From Epilithonimonas arachidiradicis (GTDB lineage Bacteria; Bacteroidota; Bacteroidia; Flavobacteriales; Weeksellaceae), in contig NZ_RAQH01000008.1 of NCBI RefSeq assembly GCF_003610695.1, positions 1 through 64,000 on the forward strand: a DNA stretch of 64,000 bases, given 5' to 3'. Below the pieces are notes generated by a model. The model made no database searches and was not told the origin of the DNA. It saw only the letters and a list, made by a program, of their open reading frames with translations. This document shows, piece after piece, positions 7,520 through 17,048 of the stretch. Position numbers and translations under genes: made by a program. Positions within the stretch are counted from its first letter, which is position 1. Each line of letters starts with the position of its first letter.

Positions 7520-10500
7520 TTATTTAAAATACTCCACTCCATTTTTGAAGATATTGTGGTAATTCGCAGTCGGAATATTTTTCATTAAACCTTCTGCAAA
7601 ACGTTCAGGGTGACCCATTCTACCGAATATTTTTCCATCTGGACTGGTAACGCCTTCAATTCCGAACAATGAATTATTTGGGTTGAACGGCATTCCGTGA
7701 GCGATGTTTCCTTCTAAATCTAAATATTGTGTTGCAATCTGTCCGTTTTCATACAACTTCTGAATTTCCGCTTCCGAAGCCATAAAACGACCTTCCCCGT
7801 GAGAAATCGGAATCGTGAACACCTGGTCTTTCATTCCTTTCAACCAAGGCGATTCGTCATTCACAACTCTTACATTCACCATCTGAGAAATATGTCTTCT
7901 GATCGCGTTGTGAGCCAACGTCGGAGAATTTTCATCCAGATCTTTTATTCTTCCGTAAGGCAAAAGCCCTGATTTAACTAATGCCTGGAAACCGTTACAG
8001 ATCCCGATAATCATTCCGTCTCTATCAAGCAATTCGTGAACCGCATTTCTCATTTTCTCGTTTTTCAAAACATTGACAATGAATTTTGCAGAACCATCCG
8101 GCTCATCACCTGCAGAGAAACCTCCTGAGAAAGCTAAAATCTGAGAAGTTTTGATTTCTTCTACCCAAGCATCAATACTTTCATCCAATAACTGGTGATT
8201 GATATTGATCAAAGGTAAACTGCTAATTGCAGCGCCTTCTTTTGCGAAAGCGTTCAACGTATCATACTCACAGTTTGTTCCAGGGAAAACCGGTGCGAAT
8301 ACTTTTGGCTGAGCGATTCCGTGTTTTTTGATGATGATATTTCTTGGGTTGATTGAATTTAATTTTTCATCAATGGCAACCGTAATTTTTTCTTTTTCAA
8401 TGGTTGGGAAAAGATTTTCAAATGTATTGGTGTTTGCAGCCAAAAGTTTGTGGATGGTTGTTGGTTGATTGTTGATGGTTAGAACTTCATCTGCAACAAC
8501 TTCTCCAATTAATTGAAGATTGACAGAGCTTAATTCTTCTTTAGATTCAATAATTAAGCTACCGATATTTTTAGCTAATAAAACATATTCATCAACTGTA
8601 ATTTCAGCGCCTAACCTGTTTCCGAAGCTCATTTTAGCCAAAGCAACTGCAACTCCGCCTTCTTTCACGGTTTTTACAGAAACGATTTTTCCGGCTTTGA
8701 TATTTTCGAAAATAAATTCATAAATATTTTTTAAAGCATCATAATTCGGAAGTCCGTTTTCCTGAGCGATATGATTAAAGAAATAGACTTTATTTCCTTC
8801 ACCTTTAAATTCAGGAGAGATAATATTTTTCTTTTCTCCGTTTGCGCAAGCGAAAGAAATCAATGTTGGCGGAACATTCAGATCCTGATACGTTCCACTC
8901 ATTGAATCCTTACCTCCGATCGCAGCCAAACCAAAGTTGATCTGAGCATCATAAGCTCCCAAAAGAGAAGCCAAAGGTTTACCCCATTTTTCAGGATTCT
9001 GGCCTAATTTTTCAAAATATTCCTGGAAACTGAATCTGATATTTTTGTAATCGCCACCCATTGCAACGATTTTTGCAACACTTTCTACCACCGCATAAGA
9101 AGCTCCCAACAAAGAATTCTGCTTAGAAATTTCTGCATCAAATCCCCAACTCGCCAAAGAAACCGTTTCAATATCTTTTGCTCCGATGATCGGTAATGTC
9201 TGAACACTTCCTTCCATCAAAGTCTGCTGATATTTTCCACCTAAAGGCATCGCAACCGTAGTTGCACCAATCGATGAATCAAACATTTCCAGCAAACCTT
9301 TTTGAGAAGCTACATTTTTATCGCTTAATATTTTTAAGAAATTCTCTTCATTGAATGTCGGAGTTTCTTCTTTTACTTCATTAAGGTGAGTAATTTTAAC
9401 TTCCTGACTTTTTGAACAGCCGTTCGTATCTAGGAATTCTCTTGAAAGGTCAACAATTTTATCGCCTTTCCAGAACATCTGCATTCTTCCTGAATCGGTT
9501 ACTTTTGCTACCTCAACAGCCACAATATTTTCAGCTTCACAGAACTTGATGAACTGTTCCTTATCTTTTGGTTCGACAACAACCGCCATTCTTTCCTGAG
9601 ATTCGGAGATAGCAAGCTCGGTTCCGTTCAGGCCTTCATATTTTAAAGGTAAAACATCTAAGTTAACTTCCAAAGAATCAGCAATTTCACCGATAGCTAC
9701 AGAAACTCCACCCGCTCCGAAGTCGTTAGATTTTTTAATCAACCTCGTTACTTCAGGATTTCTGAATAATCTCTGGATTTTACGTTCTTCAACGGCATTT
9801 CCCTTCTGAACTTCAGAACTCATCGTGTGGATAGAAGTTTCGTCCTGTTCTTTCGAACTTCCGCTTGCTCCACCAACACCATCGCGACCAGTCGCACCAC
9901 CTAAAATGATGATAGAATCACCAGCTTCAGGTTTTTCACGTCTTACCCAGTCTACAGGAACTGCTCCGGCAACGAAACCAACTTCCATTCTTTTCGCTTT
10001 GTACCCCTCATCGTAGATTTCAGAAACCATTGTAGTCGCCAAACCGATTTGGTTACCATAAGAAGAATATCCGTTCGCAGCCTGTTTTGTGATTGTTTTT
10101 TGAGGTAATTTGCCCGGTAATGTTTTATCAACAGATTCCAACACATCAGCCGCACCCGTTAATCTCATTGCCTGGAAAACGAAAGAACGCCCAGACAAAG
10201 GATCTCTGATCGCTCCTCCTAAGCACGTTGAAGCCCCACCAAAAGGCTCAATTTCTGTCGGGTGATTGTGTGTTTCGTTTTTGAATAATAAATACCAAGG
10301 CTCTTTTTTACCATCATATTCAGCTTCGATTTGGATAGTACACGCGTTGATTTCATCAGAAACCACCAAGTTCTCCAAATTGCCTGTTTTATGGAAATAT
10401 CTTCCGCAAACTGTCGCCAGATCCATTAAAGAGATCGGTTTCAATTCGCGACCTAAGAATTTTCTTTTTTCGATATAATCATTGAAAATAGTTTCCAATG

Positions 10501-11209
10501 TATGTTTGAACTGTCCTTCAAATTCAATATTTGACAACTCAGTTTCAAATGTTGTGTGACGGCAGTGGTCACTCCAATACGTGTCTAAAACTTTTAGTTC
10601 CGTTTCCGTAGGATTTCTTTGTTCCGATTTAAAATATTCCTGAATGAATTTCAAATCATCCAAACCTAACGCAAAACCGTGCTTATTAAAGAATTCTTCA
10701 AGCTGAGCATCATCAAAATTGATGAAGTTTTCGTGAACAATAACTTTTGATGGCGTTTCTTCCGCAGGAATATCTAAAATTGACAGATCTTTTTCCTGAG
10801 ATTCCACTTTATTGATTAAAAGGTCTTTTATTTTTGCTAAATCAGATTCAGAAACACCTTCAAATTCAATTAGTTTCCCACTTCTCACTTTAGACTTCTC
10901 ATTTCCAGTCAATAAAGCAATACACTGTTGAGCAGAATCTGCACGCTGATCGTATTGACCTGGCAAAAATTCTAAGGCGAAATGAATTCCCTGTGCAGGA
11001 TTTTCTTCGATTAAAATATCAGTAACCGGATCCACAAAAGTGCTGTTCACTACTTTTTCAAATTCACCATCGTTTAATCCAAAAATATCGTAAACGTTGT
11101 ATACTTTTACGCTTTGGATAGACGGAACCACCGCTTTTACTTCATCAAAAATTTTTGGACTTTCCACATCGAAAATTCCTCTTTTTTCTACGAAAATTCT
11201 TTTGTTCAT
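7520..11209 (-). CDS. purL: Phosphoribosylformylglycinamidine synthase
   Basis: A 1229-residue large-type PurL, which makes formylglycinamidine ribonucleotide from FGAR, ATP and glutamine in purine synthesis. The N-terminal PurS-like part is followed by the two AIR-synthase-like halves (SDHCRHTTF, NETHNHPTEIEPFGGAST, GGATGRDGVGG and GGKDSMSGTY) and a C-terminal class I glutamine amidotransferase. Its triad is visible: Cys1071 in GICNGFQ, His1200 and Glu1202 in GHPER. Length is slightly below the enterobacterial enzyme (about 1295). It ends in a strong terminator. The neighbouring purB supports the pathway assignment. Confidence 0.97.
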   Translation of the reverse strand: MNKRIFVEKRGIFDVESPKIFDEVKAVVPSIQSVKVYNVYDIFGLNDGEFEKVVNSTFVDPVTDILIEENPAQGIHFALEFLPGQYDQRADSAQQCIALLTGNEKSKVRSGKLIEFEGVSESDLAKIKDLLINKVESQEKDLSILDIPAEETPSKVIVHENFINFDDAQLEEFFNKHGFALGLDDLKFIQEYFKSEQRNPTETELKVLDTYWSDHCRHTTFETELSNIEFEGQFKHTLETIFNDYIEKRKFLGRELKPISLMDLATVCGRYFHKTGNLENLVVSDEINACTIQIEAEYDGKKEPWYLLFKNETHNHPTEIEPFGGASTCLGGAIRDPLSGRSFVFQAMRLTGAADVLESVDKTLPGKLPQKTITKQAANGYSSYGNQIGLATTMVSEIYDEGYKAKRMEVGFVAGAVPVDWVRREKPEAGDSIIILGGATGRDGVGGASGSSKEQDETSIHTMSSEVQKGNAVEERKIQRLFRNPEVTRLIKKSNDFGAGGVSVAIGEIADSLEVNLDVLPLKYEGLNGTELAISESQERMAVVVEPKDKEQFIKFCEAENIVAVEVAKVTDSGRMQMFWKGDKIVDLSREFLDTNGCSKSQEVKITHLNEVKEETPTFNEENFLKILSDKNVASQKGLLEMFDSSIGATTVAMPLGGKYQQTLMEGSVQTLPIIGAKDIETVSLASWGFDAEISKQNSLLGASYAVVESVAKIVAMGGDYKNIRFSFQEYFEKLGQNPEKWGKPLASLLGAYDAQINFGLAAIGGKDSMSGTYQDLNVPPTLISFACANGEKKNIISPEFKGEGNKVYFFNHIAQENGLPNYDALKNIYEFIFENIKAGKIVSVKTVKEGGVAVALAKMSFGNRLGAEITVDEYVLLAKNIGSLIIESKEELSSVNLQLIGEVVADEVLTINNQPTTIHKLLAANTNTFENLFPTIEKEKITVAIDEKLNSINPRNIIIKKHGIAQPKVFAPVFPGTNCEYDTLNAFAKEGAAISSLPLININHQLLDESIDAWVEEIKTSQILAFSGGFSAGDEPDGSAKFIVNVLKNEKMRNAVHELLDRDGMIIGICNGFQALVKSGLLPYGRIKDLDENSPTLAHNAIRRHISQMVNVRVVNDESPWLKGMKDQVFTIPISHGEGRFMASEAEIQKLYENGQIATQYLDLEGNIAHGMPFNPNNSLFGIEGVTSPDGKIFGRMGHPERFAEGLMKNIPTANYHNIFKNGVEYFK

Positions 11210-11260
11210 TTTTTTATTAGATTCAGGAACCGAAGTTCAGGATTTTATTAGATTTATTTT

Positions 11261-12379
11261 TTATTCAGCGAATTGTTTTAAAAATTCGGGATACCAATCA
11301 TCAATTTTTTTATCACGGTTTTCTGCACGAACTTTCAGCAGCTTGTCTGTAAATTCCTGCATTTTCGGAAAACCTCTTTCTTTCATCAGCGCAATGATGC
11401 TTTGCTTAGTTTCAAGGAAATTTTTCTGATCATAATTGTCTTCACAGAACAAAACAAAAACGCCATATGTCATATATTCATCGAATACTTTTACCGGATT
11501 TGGATAGGCAAAAATGCCTTCTGTATTTTCGTCTGTCCATATCTTCCTGTCTTTAAAATACTGATCAATAGCTTCTTTGTTTGCGATACTTGGTGCTTTT
11601 ACATAATTGTGGTCAATCTCAGTAAACATCACTCTTGTATTGAACAGCTCATTTTGAAGCTCCGAAAGTTTTTCAAAGTTATCAAGCGGTGGCAAAACCA
11701 TATAGATCAGCTTAAAATTATTGTTGTCAAAATCTCCGGTATAATTCAAACTGTTGATGAGTGGTGAACAGAAGATGATGTAGCTGTTGATTTTGGTTTT
11801 AAAATTTTTCTCCAGCCATTTCCACTGTTTGCCCAGATTAGCTTTTCTATCATAATCGGAAATAATTTGAGAATAGTACGGCTTCTGTTTTTTGTAAAAT
11901 TCTCTGAACTTAGATTTTACCGCAAAATCTTCAATTTCTTTTTTGTAAGTCGTAATTGGGTTTTCAGTGATTTTAATACCTGAAACACCAGTTGCCGGGA
12001 AGACAAATATTTCATTTTTGACGAGCTTCTCACCTTTAAAATCATAGGAAATACCATTTCCCGTTAAAAAAATATAATTGTAGGGTGAAGCAACCAGCAA
12101 AGAGTCGAAAGTTTTGATGATCTTTTCATCTTTAAAAGGTTTAAAATATGAGATGACATCTTTATAATAAACACCTTCCTGCTGAATCATATCATTATTT
12201 TCCAATCCGGATTTGGTAATTGCCAGCATTATATGAATCAATTCCTTTGCCTCATTGATTTCAATTTTATACTTTCCCTGATTCTCTTTTTTGAATTTTT
12301 CAGTAAAATTAATTCTGTCCTGAGCCTTTGAAAAGAGACAGATTAAAATCAATAAAACTGAAATAATCGTTCTGGTCAT
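11261..12379 (-). CDS. Exported protein of unknown function
   Basis: A 372-residue protein beginning MTRTIISVLLILICLFSKAQ, a clear signal peptide. I place the start at the ATG at 12379; the frame extends to a GTG at 12430, but those 17 residues would precede the signal peptide and overlap the purB terminator. The body contains FLTGNGISYDFKGEKLVKNEIFVFPATGVSG and a conserved-looking EGIFAYPNPVKVFDEYMTYGVFVLFCEDNYDQ. I recognise no domain. It lies between purB and purL on the same strand, 51 bp before purL, and may share its transcript. Confidence 0.7.
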   Translation of the reverse strand: MTRTIISVLLILICLFSKAQDRINFTEKFKKENQGKYKIEINEAKELIHIMLAITKSGLENNDMIQQEGVYYKDVISYFKPFKDEKIIKTFDSLLVASPYNYIFLTGNGISYDFKGEKLVKNEIFVFPATGVSGIKITENPITTYKKEIEDFAVKSKFREFYKKQKPYYSQIISDYDRKANLGKQWKWLEKNFKTKINSYIIFCSPLINSLNYTGDFDNNNFKLIYMVLPPLDNFEKLSELQNELFNTRVMFTEIDHNYVKAPSIANKEAIDQYFKDRKIWTDENTEGIFAYPNPVKVFDEYMTYGVFVLFCEDNYDQKNFLETKQSIIALMKERGFPKMQEFTDKLLKVRAENRDKKIDDWYPEFLKQFAE

Positions 12380-12398
12380 AAATAATTTAGGTATAATT

Positions 12399-12428
12399 TT
12401 AAAAAAATATGCAGCCCGAAAAGACTGC
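12399..12428 (-). terminator. Terminator of purB
   Basis: On the minus strand GCAGTCT pairs with GGGCTGC (two U-G pairs) around a TTTC loop, then ATATTTTTTT. It begins 7 bp after the purB stop codon. The G-U pairs form only in the minus-strand transcript, which fixes the direction. Confidence 0.7.
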
Positions 12429-12435
12429 ACAATAT

Positions 12436-13863
12436 TTATACTTTAAGATCAGCCTCTAATCCTATCAGATCTTTGTTTGCCTCAATAATTGGCTGAACTT
12501 CATTGGCAATGAATTCTTCCGTCTGAATCGGTGCAAAGCCGATAAAGTTTTTAGGATCTAGAACTTCTTTTAGTTTTGATTTATCTAATTTTAAAGAATC
12601 GTCATTTAAAATTCTTTCGATCAAGTCATTTTCTTTTCCTTCTTCTTTCACTTTTTTGGAAGCTTCCATAGAATGAACTCTGATTACTTCGTGGATTTCC
12701 TGACGGTCGCCACCAGCTTTTACCTCTTCCATAATGATGTATTCCGTCGCCATAAACGGCAGTTCTTCCATAATATGCTTGTTGATTCTGTTCGGATACA
12801 CTACGATTCCGTTCATAATGTTGTTCCAGATCAATAGAATTGCATCAACTGCTAAAAACGCCTGAGGAATTGTTAATCTCTTGTTTGCAGAATCGTCCAA
12901 AGTTCTTTCAAACCATTGAGTTGAAGCCACCATTGCAGAACTTGTCGTTAAAGACATTACATATTTTGCCAACGCTCCGATTCTTTCGCTTCTCATCGGG
13001 TTACGCTTGTAAGCCATTGCCGATGAACCGATCTGGTTTTTCTCGAATGGTTCTTCAATCTCCTTAAGATTTTGAAGTAAACGTAAATCGTTTGTAAATT
13101 TATGTGCTGACTGAGCTATATTTCCTAATAAAGCTACCACTTTAGCATCAATTTTTCTGTCATAAGTTTGTCCGGAAACTCCGAAAACCTTTTCGAAACC
13201 GAATCTTTTTGACAATTCTTTATCTAAGTGTTTTACTTTAGAATAATCTCCATTGAAAAGTTCTAAGAAACTTGCTGCAGTTCCTGTTGTTCCTTTTACT
13301 CCTCTGAATCTTAATGTTTCTAAGAAGAAATCAAGTTCTTCGATGTCTAAAACTAAACTTTGTAACCAAAGTGTTGCTCTTTTTCCAACAGTCGTTAACT
13401 GAGCCGGCTGGAAGTGGGTGAAACCTAACGTTGGAAGATCTTTATATTGAATTGCAAAATCTGCTAAGTTTTTCATCACGTTCACCAACTTTTTCTTTAA
13501 GATTAAAAGTCCGTCACGAATTTGAATTAAATCTGTATTATCTCCTACAAACGCCGAAGTTGCTCCCAAGTGAATAATTCCTTTTGCAGAAGGCGCTACA
13601 TCACCGTAAGCGTGAACGTGTGCCATTACATCGTGTCTGAATTTTTTTTCATATTCGGCGGCTTTTTCATAATCGATGTTTTCGGCATTGGCTTTTAATT
13701 CAGCGATTTGCTCGTCTGTGATTTCAAGGCCAAGGTCTTTTTCGATTTCAGCAAGGGCAATCCAAAGCTTTCTCCAGTTTTGGAACTTGTTGTTATGCGA
13801 AAAATTAAACAACATTTCTTCACTGGAATAGCGCTCTTCCAATGGATTTTTGTAGGAATTCAT
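12436..13863 (-). CDS. purB: Adenylosuccinate lyase
   Basis: A 475-residue member of the fumarase/aspartase superfamily. It releases fumarate from SAICAR and from adenylosuccinate in purine synthesis. Visible are the N-terminal NPLEERYSSEEML, the catalytic regions AHVHAYGDVAPSAKGIIHLGATSAFVGDN and LGFTHFQPAQLTTVGKR, and the signature loop GSSAMAYKRNPMRSERI. The start is the ATG at 13863; an upstream GTG at 13890 would sit on top of the likely promoter -7 box. It is followed by its own terminator, so purB and the downstream exported protein may be separate units. Confidence 0.95.
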   Translation of the reverse strand: MNSYKNPLEERYSSEEMLFNFSHNNKFQNWRKLWIALAEIEKDLGLEITDEQIAELKANAENIDYEKAAEYEKKFRHDVMAHVHAYGDVAPSAKGIIHLGATSAFVGDNTDLIQIRDGLLILKKKLVNVMKNLADFAIQYKDLPTLGFTHFQPAQLTTVGKRATLWLQSLVLDIEELDFFLETLRFRGVKGTTGTAASFLELFNGDYSKVKHLDKELSKRFGFEKVFGVSGQTYDRKIDAKVVALLGNIAQSAHKFTNDLRLLQNLKEIEEPFEKNQIGSSAMAYKRNPMRSERIGALAKYVMSLTTSSAMVASTQWFERTLDDSANKRLTIPQAFLAVDAILLIWNNIMNGIVVYPNRINKHIMEELPFMATEYIIMEEVKAGGDRQEIHEVIRVHSMEASKKVKEEGKENDLIERILNDDSLKLDKSKLKEVLDPKNFIGFAPIQTEEFIANEVQPIIEANKDLIGLEADLKV

Positions 13864-13889
13864 TTCTTTTTTTACTTTTTTAGATAACA

Positions 13890-13897
13890 CAAATTTA
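13890..13897 (-). promoter_or_regulatory. Promoter -7 box of purB
   Basis: On the minus strand this reads TAAATTTG, matching the Bacteroidetes TAnnTTTG box, 26 bp upstream of the purB ATG. I see no good TTG at the usual distance, so only the -7 element is supported. Confidence 0.5.
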
Positions 13898-14017
13898 AGA
13901 AAATTAACCGATTGCGTAAAATCAAATTATTTATTGAAAACAGGATTTAACTTTATCCTCATTTTCTCATCAAAGGTTCGGCGGGATATTTGTATTTTCT
14001 CTACTAAATCTAATAAA

Positions 14018-14401
14018 ATGGTCTCGAAGATTACATCAGAAATCAAAGTCAGTGTTACCACAGAATATGATAATTTCAACAGTTATCCATCTGAAAACCG
14101 GTTTGTTTTTCGGTATAATATTGAAATTCAAAACCTGGGAAATCAACCAGTTAAATTACTTACCCGAAAATGGATGATCTATGATTTAGGATTTGGTTTT
14201 ACTGAAGTTGAAGGAGCAGGCGTTATTGGTCTGACTCCAATTCTAGAAGCTGGCGATACTTTTACTTATTTTTCCAATGTTATTCTAAAATCAGGCGTTG
14301 GAAATATGGAAGGTTTCTACACTTTTGAAAATTCTAACAAGGAAACTTTTAATGTTACAATTCCTAAATTCAATTTGGTTTCGGAAGTATTAAGCAATTG
14401 A
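14018..14401 (+). CDS. apaG: ApaG domain protein
   Basis: A 127-residue protein that spans the ApaG/FBA fold from end to end. It has the core VTTEYDNFNSYPSENRFVFRYNIEIQNLG, the KLLTRKWMIYDL strand, VEGAGVIGLTPILEAGDTFTYFSN and NMEGFYTF. ApaG proteins are small Ig-like domains; the bacterial role is unsettled, with a reported link to Co2+/Mg2+ efflux phenotypes. The start is the ATG at 14018, which gives the family's usual N-terminus; an upstream TTG in frame adds unrelated residues. It is convergent with the exonuclease gene. Confidence 0.9.
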   Translation: MVSKITSEIKVSVTTEYDNFNSYPSENRFVFRYNIEIQNLGNQPVKLLTRKWMIYDLGFGFTEVEGAGVIGLTPILEAGDTFTYFSNVILKSGVGNMEGFYTFENSNKETFNVTIPKFNLVSEVLSN

Positions 14402-14470
14402 TCCTTGCAAAACAATGTTGAATTTAGAAGGAAATATTAAAATTAACGAAGCGTAACTTAACTTATCTCA

Positions 14471-14512
14471 AATTATTATTTTTTTATTTGAATCGATGAA
14501 AAAATAATAATT
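14471..14512. terminator. A/T-only inverted repeat between convergent genes
   Basis: AATTATTATTTTTT (14471-14484) and AAAAAATAATAATT (14499-14512) form a perfect 14-bp inverted repeat of A and T only, with a 14-nt loop. It lies in the 147-bp gap between apaG (plus) and the exonuclease gene (minus). It may act as a bidirectional terminator, though an A/T-only stem is weak. Confidence 0.45.
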
Positions 14513-14548
14513 ACTTTCAAAGAATGTTAAATAGCTGCTTACATCGTT

Positions 14549-15103
14549 CTATAAAATTTTAATTCTTTTGCTGAAAACGTCTTTGATTTCATCAGTTCTT
14601 GTAATCATCAGTCTTTCAAAACTCAAAAGAGAGATTTTGGCACACACTTCTGCATCGGCATCTGCACGATGATGATTGAAATTGATCTGATGATGATCCG
14701 CAAGACTTCTAAGTCCATAACTTTTCAAATCTTTCCAAGCCTTTTTAGCAACACCGATACTACACAGATAGTTGATATTGGGTTTGAAAAAGCCGTAATG
14801 ATCCAGGCAACCACGCAAGACATTCGCATCGAAAGCAGCATTGTGAGCGATCAAAAGATTGCCGTACAAAAGATCTTCTATCTCATACCAAACGTCTGAA
14901 AAAGTGGGAGCATACTGCACATCTTCTGGTGTAATGCCATGAACTGCAACATTATGATGGTTAAAATAGGGGAAAGATGGCGGCTTGATCAACCAAGATT
15001 TGGTTTCTTTGATCTGACCATTTTCCACAATACAAATGCCCAGCTCGCAAGCAGAATTTTTCTCGTGTGTAGCGGTTTCAAAATCGAGTGCGATAAAATC
15101 CAT
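14549..15103 (-). CDS. DnaQ-like 3'-5' exonuclease
   Basis: A 184-residue DEDDh exonuclease of the DNA polymerase III epsilon type. Motif I is DFET at residues 7-10 (IALDFETAT). Motif II is AHNAAFDANVL near residue 88, and motif III is HHRADADAEV near residue 144. The protein is only the nuclease domain, with no polymerase-binding tail seen. It may act in proofreading or as a free-standing exonuclease such as an RNase T relative. It begins 1 bp after the stop of the glycosyltransferase gene on the same strand, so the two are probably co-transcribed. Confidence 0.88.
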   Translation of the reverse strand: MDFIALDFETATHEKNSACELGICIVENGQIKETKSWLIKPPSFPYFNHHNVAVHGITPEDVQYAPTFSDVWYEIEDLLYGNLLIAHNAAFDANVLRGCLDHYGFFKPNINYLCSIGVAKKAWKDLKSYGLRSLADHHQINFNHHRADADAEVCAKISLLSFERLMITRTDEIKDVFSKRIKIL

Positions 15104-15104
15104 C

Positions 15105-16082
15105 TTATTGATTTTTTGAGCCTAAGAAATGCTTAAATATCAACCATTTTGATTGATAATAGATTTTGATTTGATGCTTTTGTCTTAATTTTAAAGAGTG
15201 AGGAATCTCAGCATAAAATGCAAAATGAGCTTTCAGGACTGCCCAGAGATGTGACCATCCGTTTTTATATCCAAAATATAAACCTGCAAAACCATCAAGT
15301 ACTAATCTTGCAAATATAACAGGAACTACTTGATAAAAGGGAAGATTTTTAACAAGCATTGTCAAATTATTCCTGAAGTTGAGAAAAGTTTTTCTCGGAT
15401 TTTGTTTATTAAGTGTTCCACCTCCTACGTGATAGACTGTAGACTTTCCGGTATAATAGATTTTTTTTCCAGCATTCTTCAATCTCCAGCAAAGGTCAAT
15501 CTCTTCCTGATGTGCAAAAAATCTTTCGTCAAAACCGTTCATATTCCAAAAGTCTTCTGATCTGATAAATAATGAACAACCCGATGCCCAGAAGATTTCG
15601 GTCTCATCATCGTATTGACCGCTATCGGTTTCTACGTCATCAAATATACGACCTCTGCAATATGGATAACCCAAATTATCTATCAAACCACCGCCGGCAC
15701 CAGCAAATTCAAATTTGTTTTTTTGATTGTAATCCAGAATTTTTGGCTGAACCGCTGCAATGTTTTTATCTTGAGAAAATAGATCTATAATAGGAGAGAG
15801 CCAGTTATCGGTCACTTCTACGTCAGAATTTAGAAGGCAATAGATTTCTGAATTAATAGATTTCAAACCCTCATTGTAACCTGCTGCAAAACCAGAATTT
15901 GAAATATTTTGAACAATTTTAACAGATGGAAAATTGGTTTTTAAAAACTTAATAGAATCGTCTGTTGATGCATTATCGATCACATAGATTGCCGTATCCT
16001 GAGAATATTTGATTACGGAAGGCAAGAATTTTTTTAACCAATTTTTACCATTCCAGTTGAGTATAGCAATTGCGACAGTCAT
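15105..16082 (-). CDS. Family 2 glycosyltransferase
   Basis: A 325-residue GT2 enzyme. The GT-A core shows VAIAILNWNGKNWLKKFLPS, the UDP-binding region VIDNASTDDS, the SDVEV metal motif (LLNSDVEV near residue 80), and the acceptor region FDERFFAHQEEIDLCWRLKNAGKK with the ED-like catalytic motif. C-terminal hydrophobic stretches (VVPVIFARLVLDGFAGLYFG) suggest membrane association. It abuts the acyltransferase gene (stop and start adjoin), which points to a role in cell-surface glycolipid or polysaccharide synthesis. The sugar is not predictable. Confidence 0.88.
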   Translation of the reverse strand: MTVAIAILNWNGKNWLKKFLPSVIKYSQDTAIYVIDNASTDDSIKFLKTNFPSVKIVQNISNSGFAAGYNEGLKSINSEIYCLLNSDVEVTDNWLSPIIDLFSQDKNIAAVQPKILDYNQKNKFEFAGAGGGLIDNLGYPYCRGRIFDDVETDSGQYDDETEIFWASGCSLFIRSEDFWNMNGFDERFFAHQEEIDLCWRLKNAGKKIYYTGKSTVYHVGGGTLNKQNPRKTFLNFRNNLTMLVKNLPFYQVVPVIFARLVLDGFAGLYFGYKNGWSHLWAVLKAHFAFYAEIPHSLKLRQKHQIKIYYQSKWLIFKHFLGSKNQ

Positions 16083-16961
16083 CTATTCATCATAGTTTTT
16101 GATTGCATCTTTGTATTTCCATCTTCTATGCGACCAGAGCCAGTTGTCCGGATTTTTTCTGATCGTATTCTCCAACAATTTATGGAATTTTCTCACTACC
16201 TCATATTCAACGAATTTTTCTCCGTCCGGATAAATCCGGTGATAATTAACCTGATAAAATCCTCGTTTTACCTTCTTCATTTCGCAGTAGATGAAAACCA
16301 TATCCATTCTTGTGGATAGTTTATCATAACCAATAAAAGCAGGTGTTTTTTGATTCAGAAATTTGAGACCGTAATTTACAGAGTGAACATTAGGTGTCTG
16401 ATCGGCAACAAACATATAAGCTGAATTGCCATCATTTTGATTTCGGAAAATATGCTTGATGACATCGTTAGCTTCTAAGGATTTGTTATTAAATCTGTTC
16501 CTGATCATTTTGATCTTCTCTTCCCAAAAACTGCTGCTCATTTTACGGTAAACGGGATGACAGTCTTTTTGAGGAATCAATGTTGCTAAAGCGTTGAACC
16601 ATTCCCAGTTAAAAACGTGTCCGGACAGCATAATGATGTTTTTACCTTCAGCTTTTGCCTCGTGAAAAAGATCCTGATTCAGGTGCTGCATTCTAACTCT
16701 GGATTCGGTTTCTGAAATGGTAAAAGCCTTGAGCATCTCCGCCAGATAATCACAAAAATTAGAAAAGAATTTTTTCGAAATATCATTAATCTCCTTATCC
16801 GATTTTTCCGGGAAGGAGTTTTTTAAGTTTTCCAGAACTTCCTTTTTTCTGTAACCAATGATATAATAATTGATGAAGAACATTACATCTGAAAAAAAAT
16901 ATAATATCTTAAGCGGTAATCTGGAAATTAGTAATAATATGCTGAATAAAAATTGATTCAA
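16083..16961 (-). CDS. LpxL/HtrB-type lysophospholipid acyltransferase
   Basis: A 292-residue lipid A acyltransferase family protein with a hydrophobic N-terminus (LFSILLLISRLPLKILYFFSDVMFFINYYI). The catalytic His-x4-Glu motif is at 115-120 (SGHVFNWEW), a His-x4-Asp/Glu variant usual in this family. FVADQTPN matches the second conserved block. The only start compatible with the family N-terminus is TTG at 16961. It probably adds a secondary acyl chain to lipid A or a related aminolipid. It heads a tight run with the glycosyltransferase and exonuclease genes. Confidence 0.88.
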   Translation of the reverse strand: MNQFLFSILLLISRLPLKILYFFSDVMFFINYYIIGYRKKEVLENLKNSFPEKSDKEINDISKKFFSNFCDYLAEMLKAFTISETESRVRMQHLNQDLFHEAKAEGKNIIMLSGHVFNWEWFNALATLIPQKDCHPVYRKMSSSFWEEKIKMIRNRFNNKSLEANDVIKHIFRNQNDGNSAYMFVADQTPNVHSVNYGLKFLNQKTPAFIGYDKLSTRMDMVFIYCEMKKVKRGFYQVNYHRIYPDGEKFVEYEVVRKFHKLLENTIRKNPDNWLWSHRRWKYKDAIKNYDE

Positions 16962-17048
16962 TGGATGATGAATATTGGCAAATATACTGAAAAATGGCTG
17001 GATTTTTGATTAACTTTGATGTTTAATTAAAATCAATTATCAAGAATA

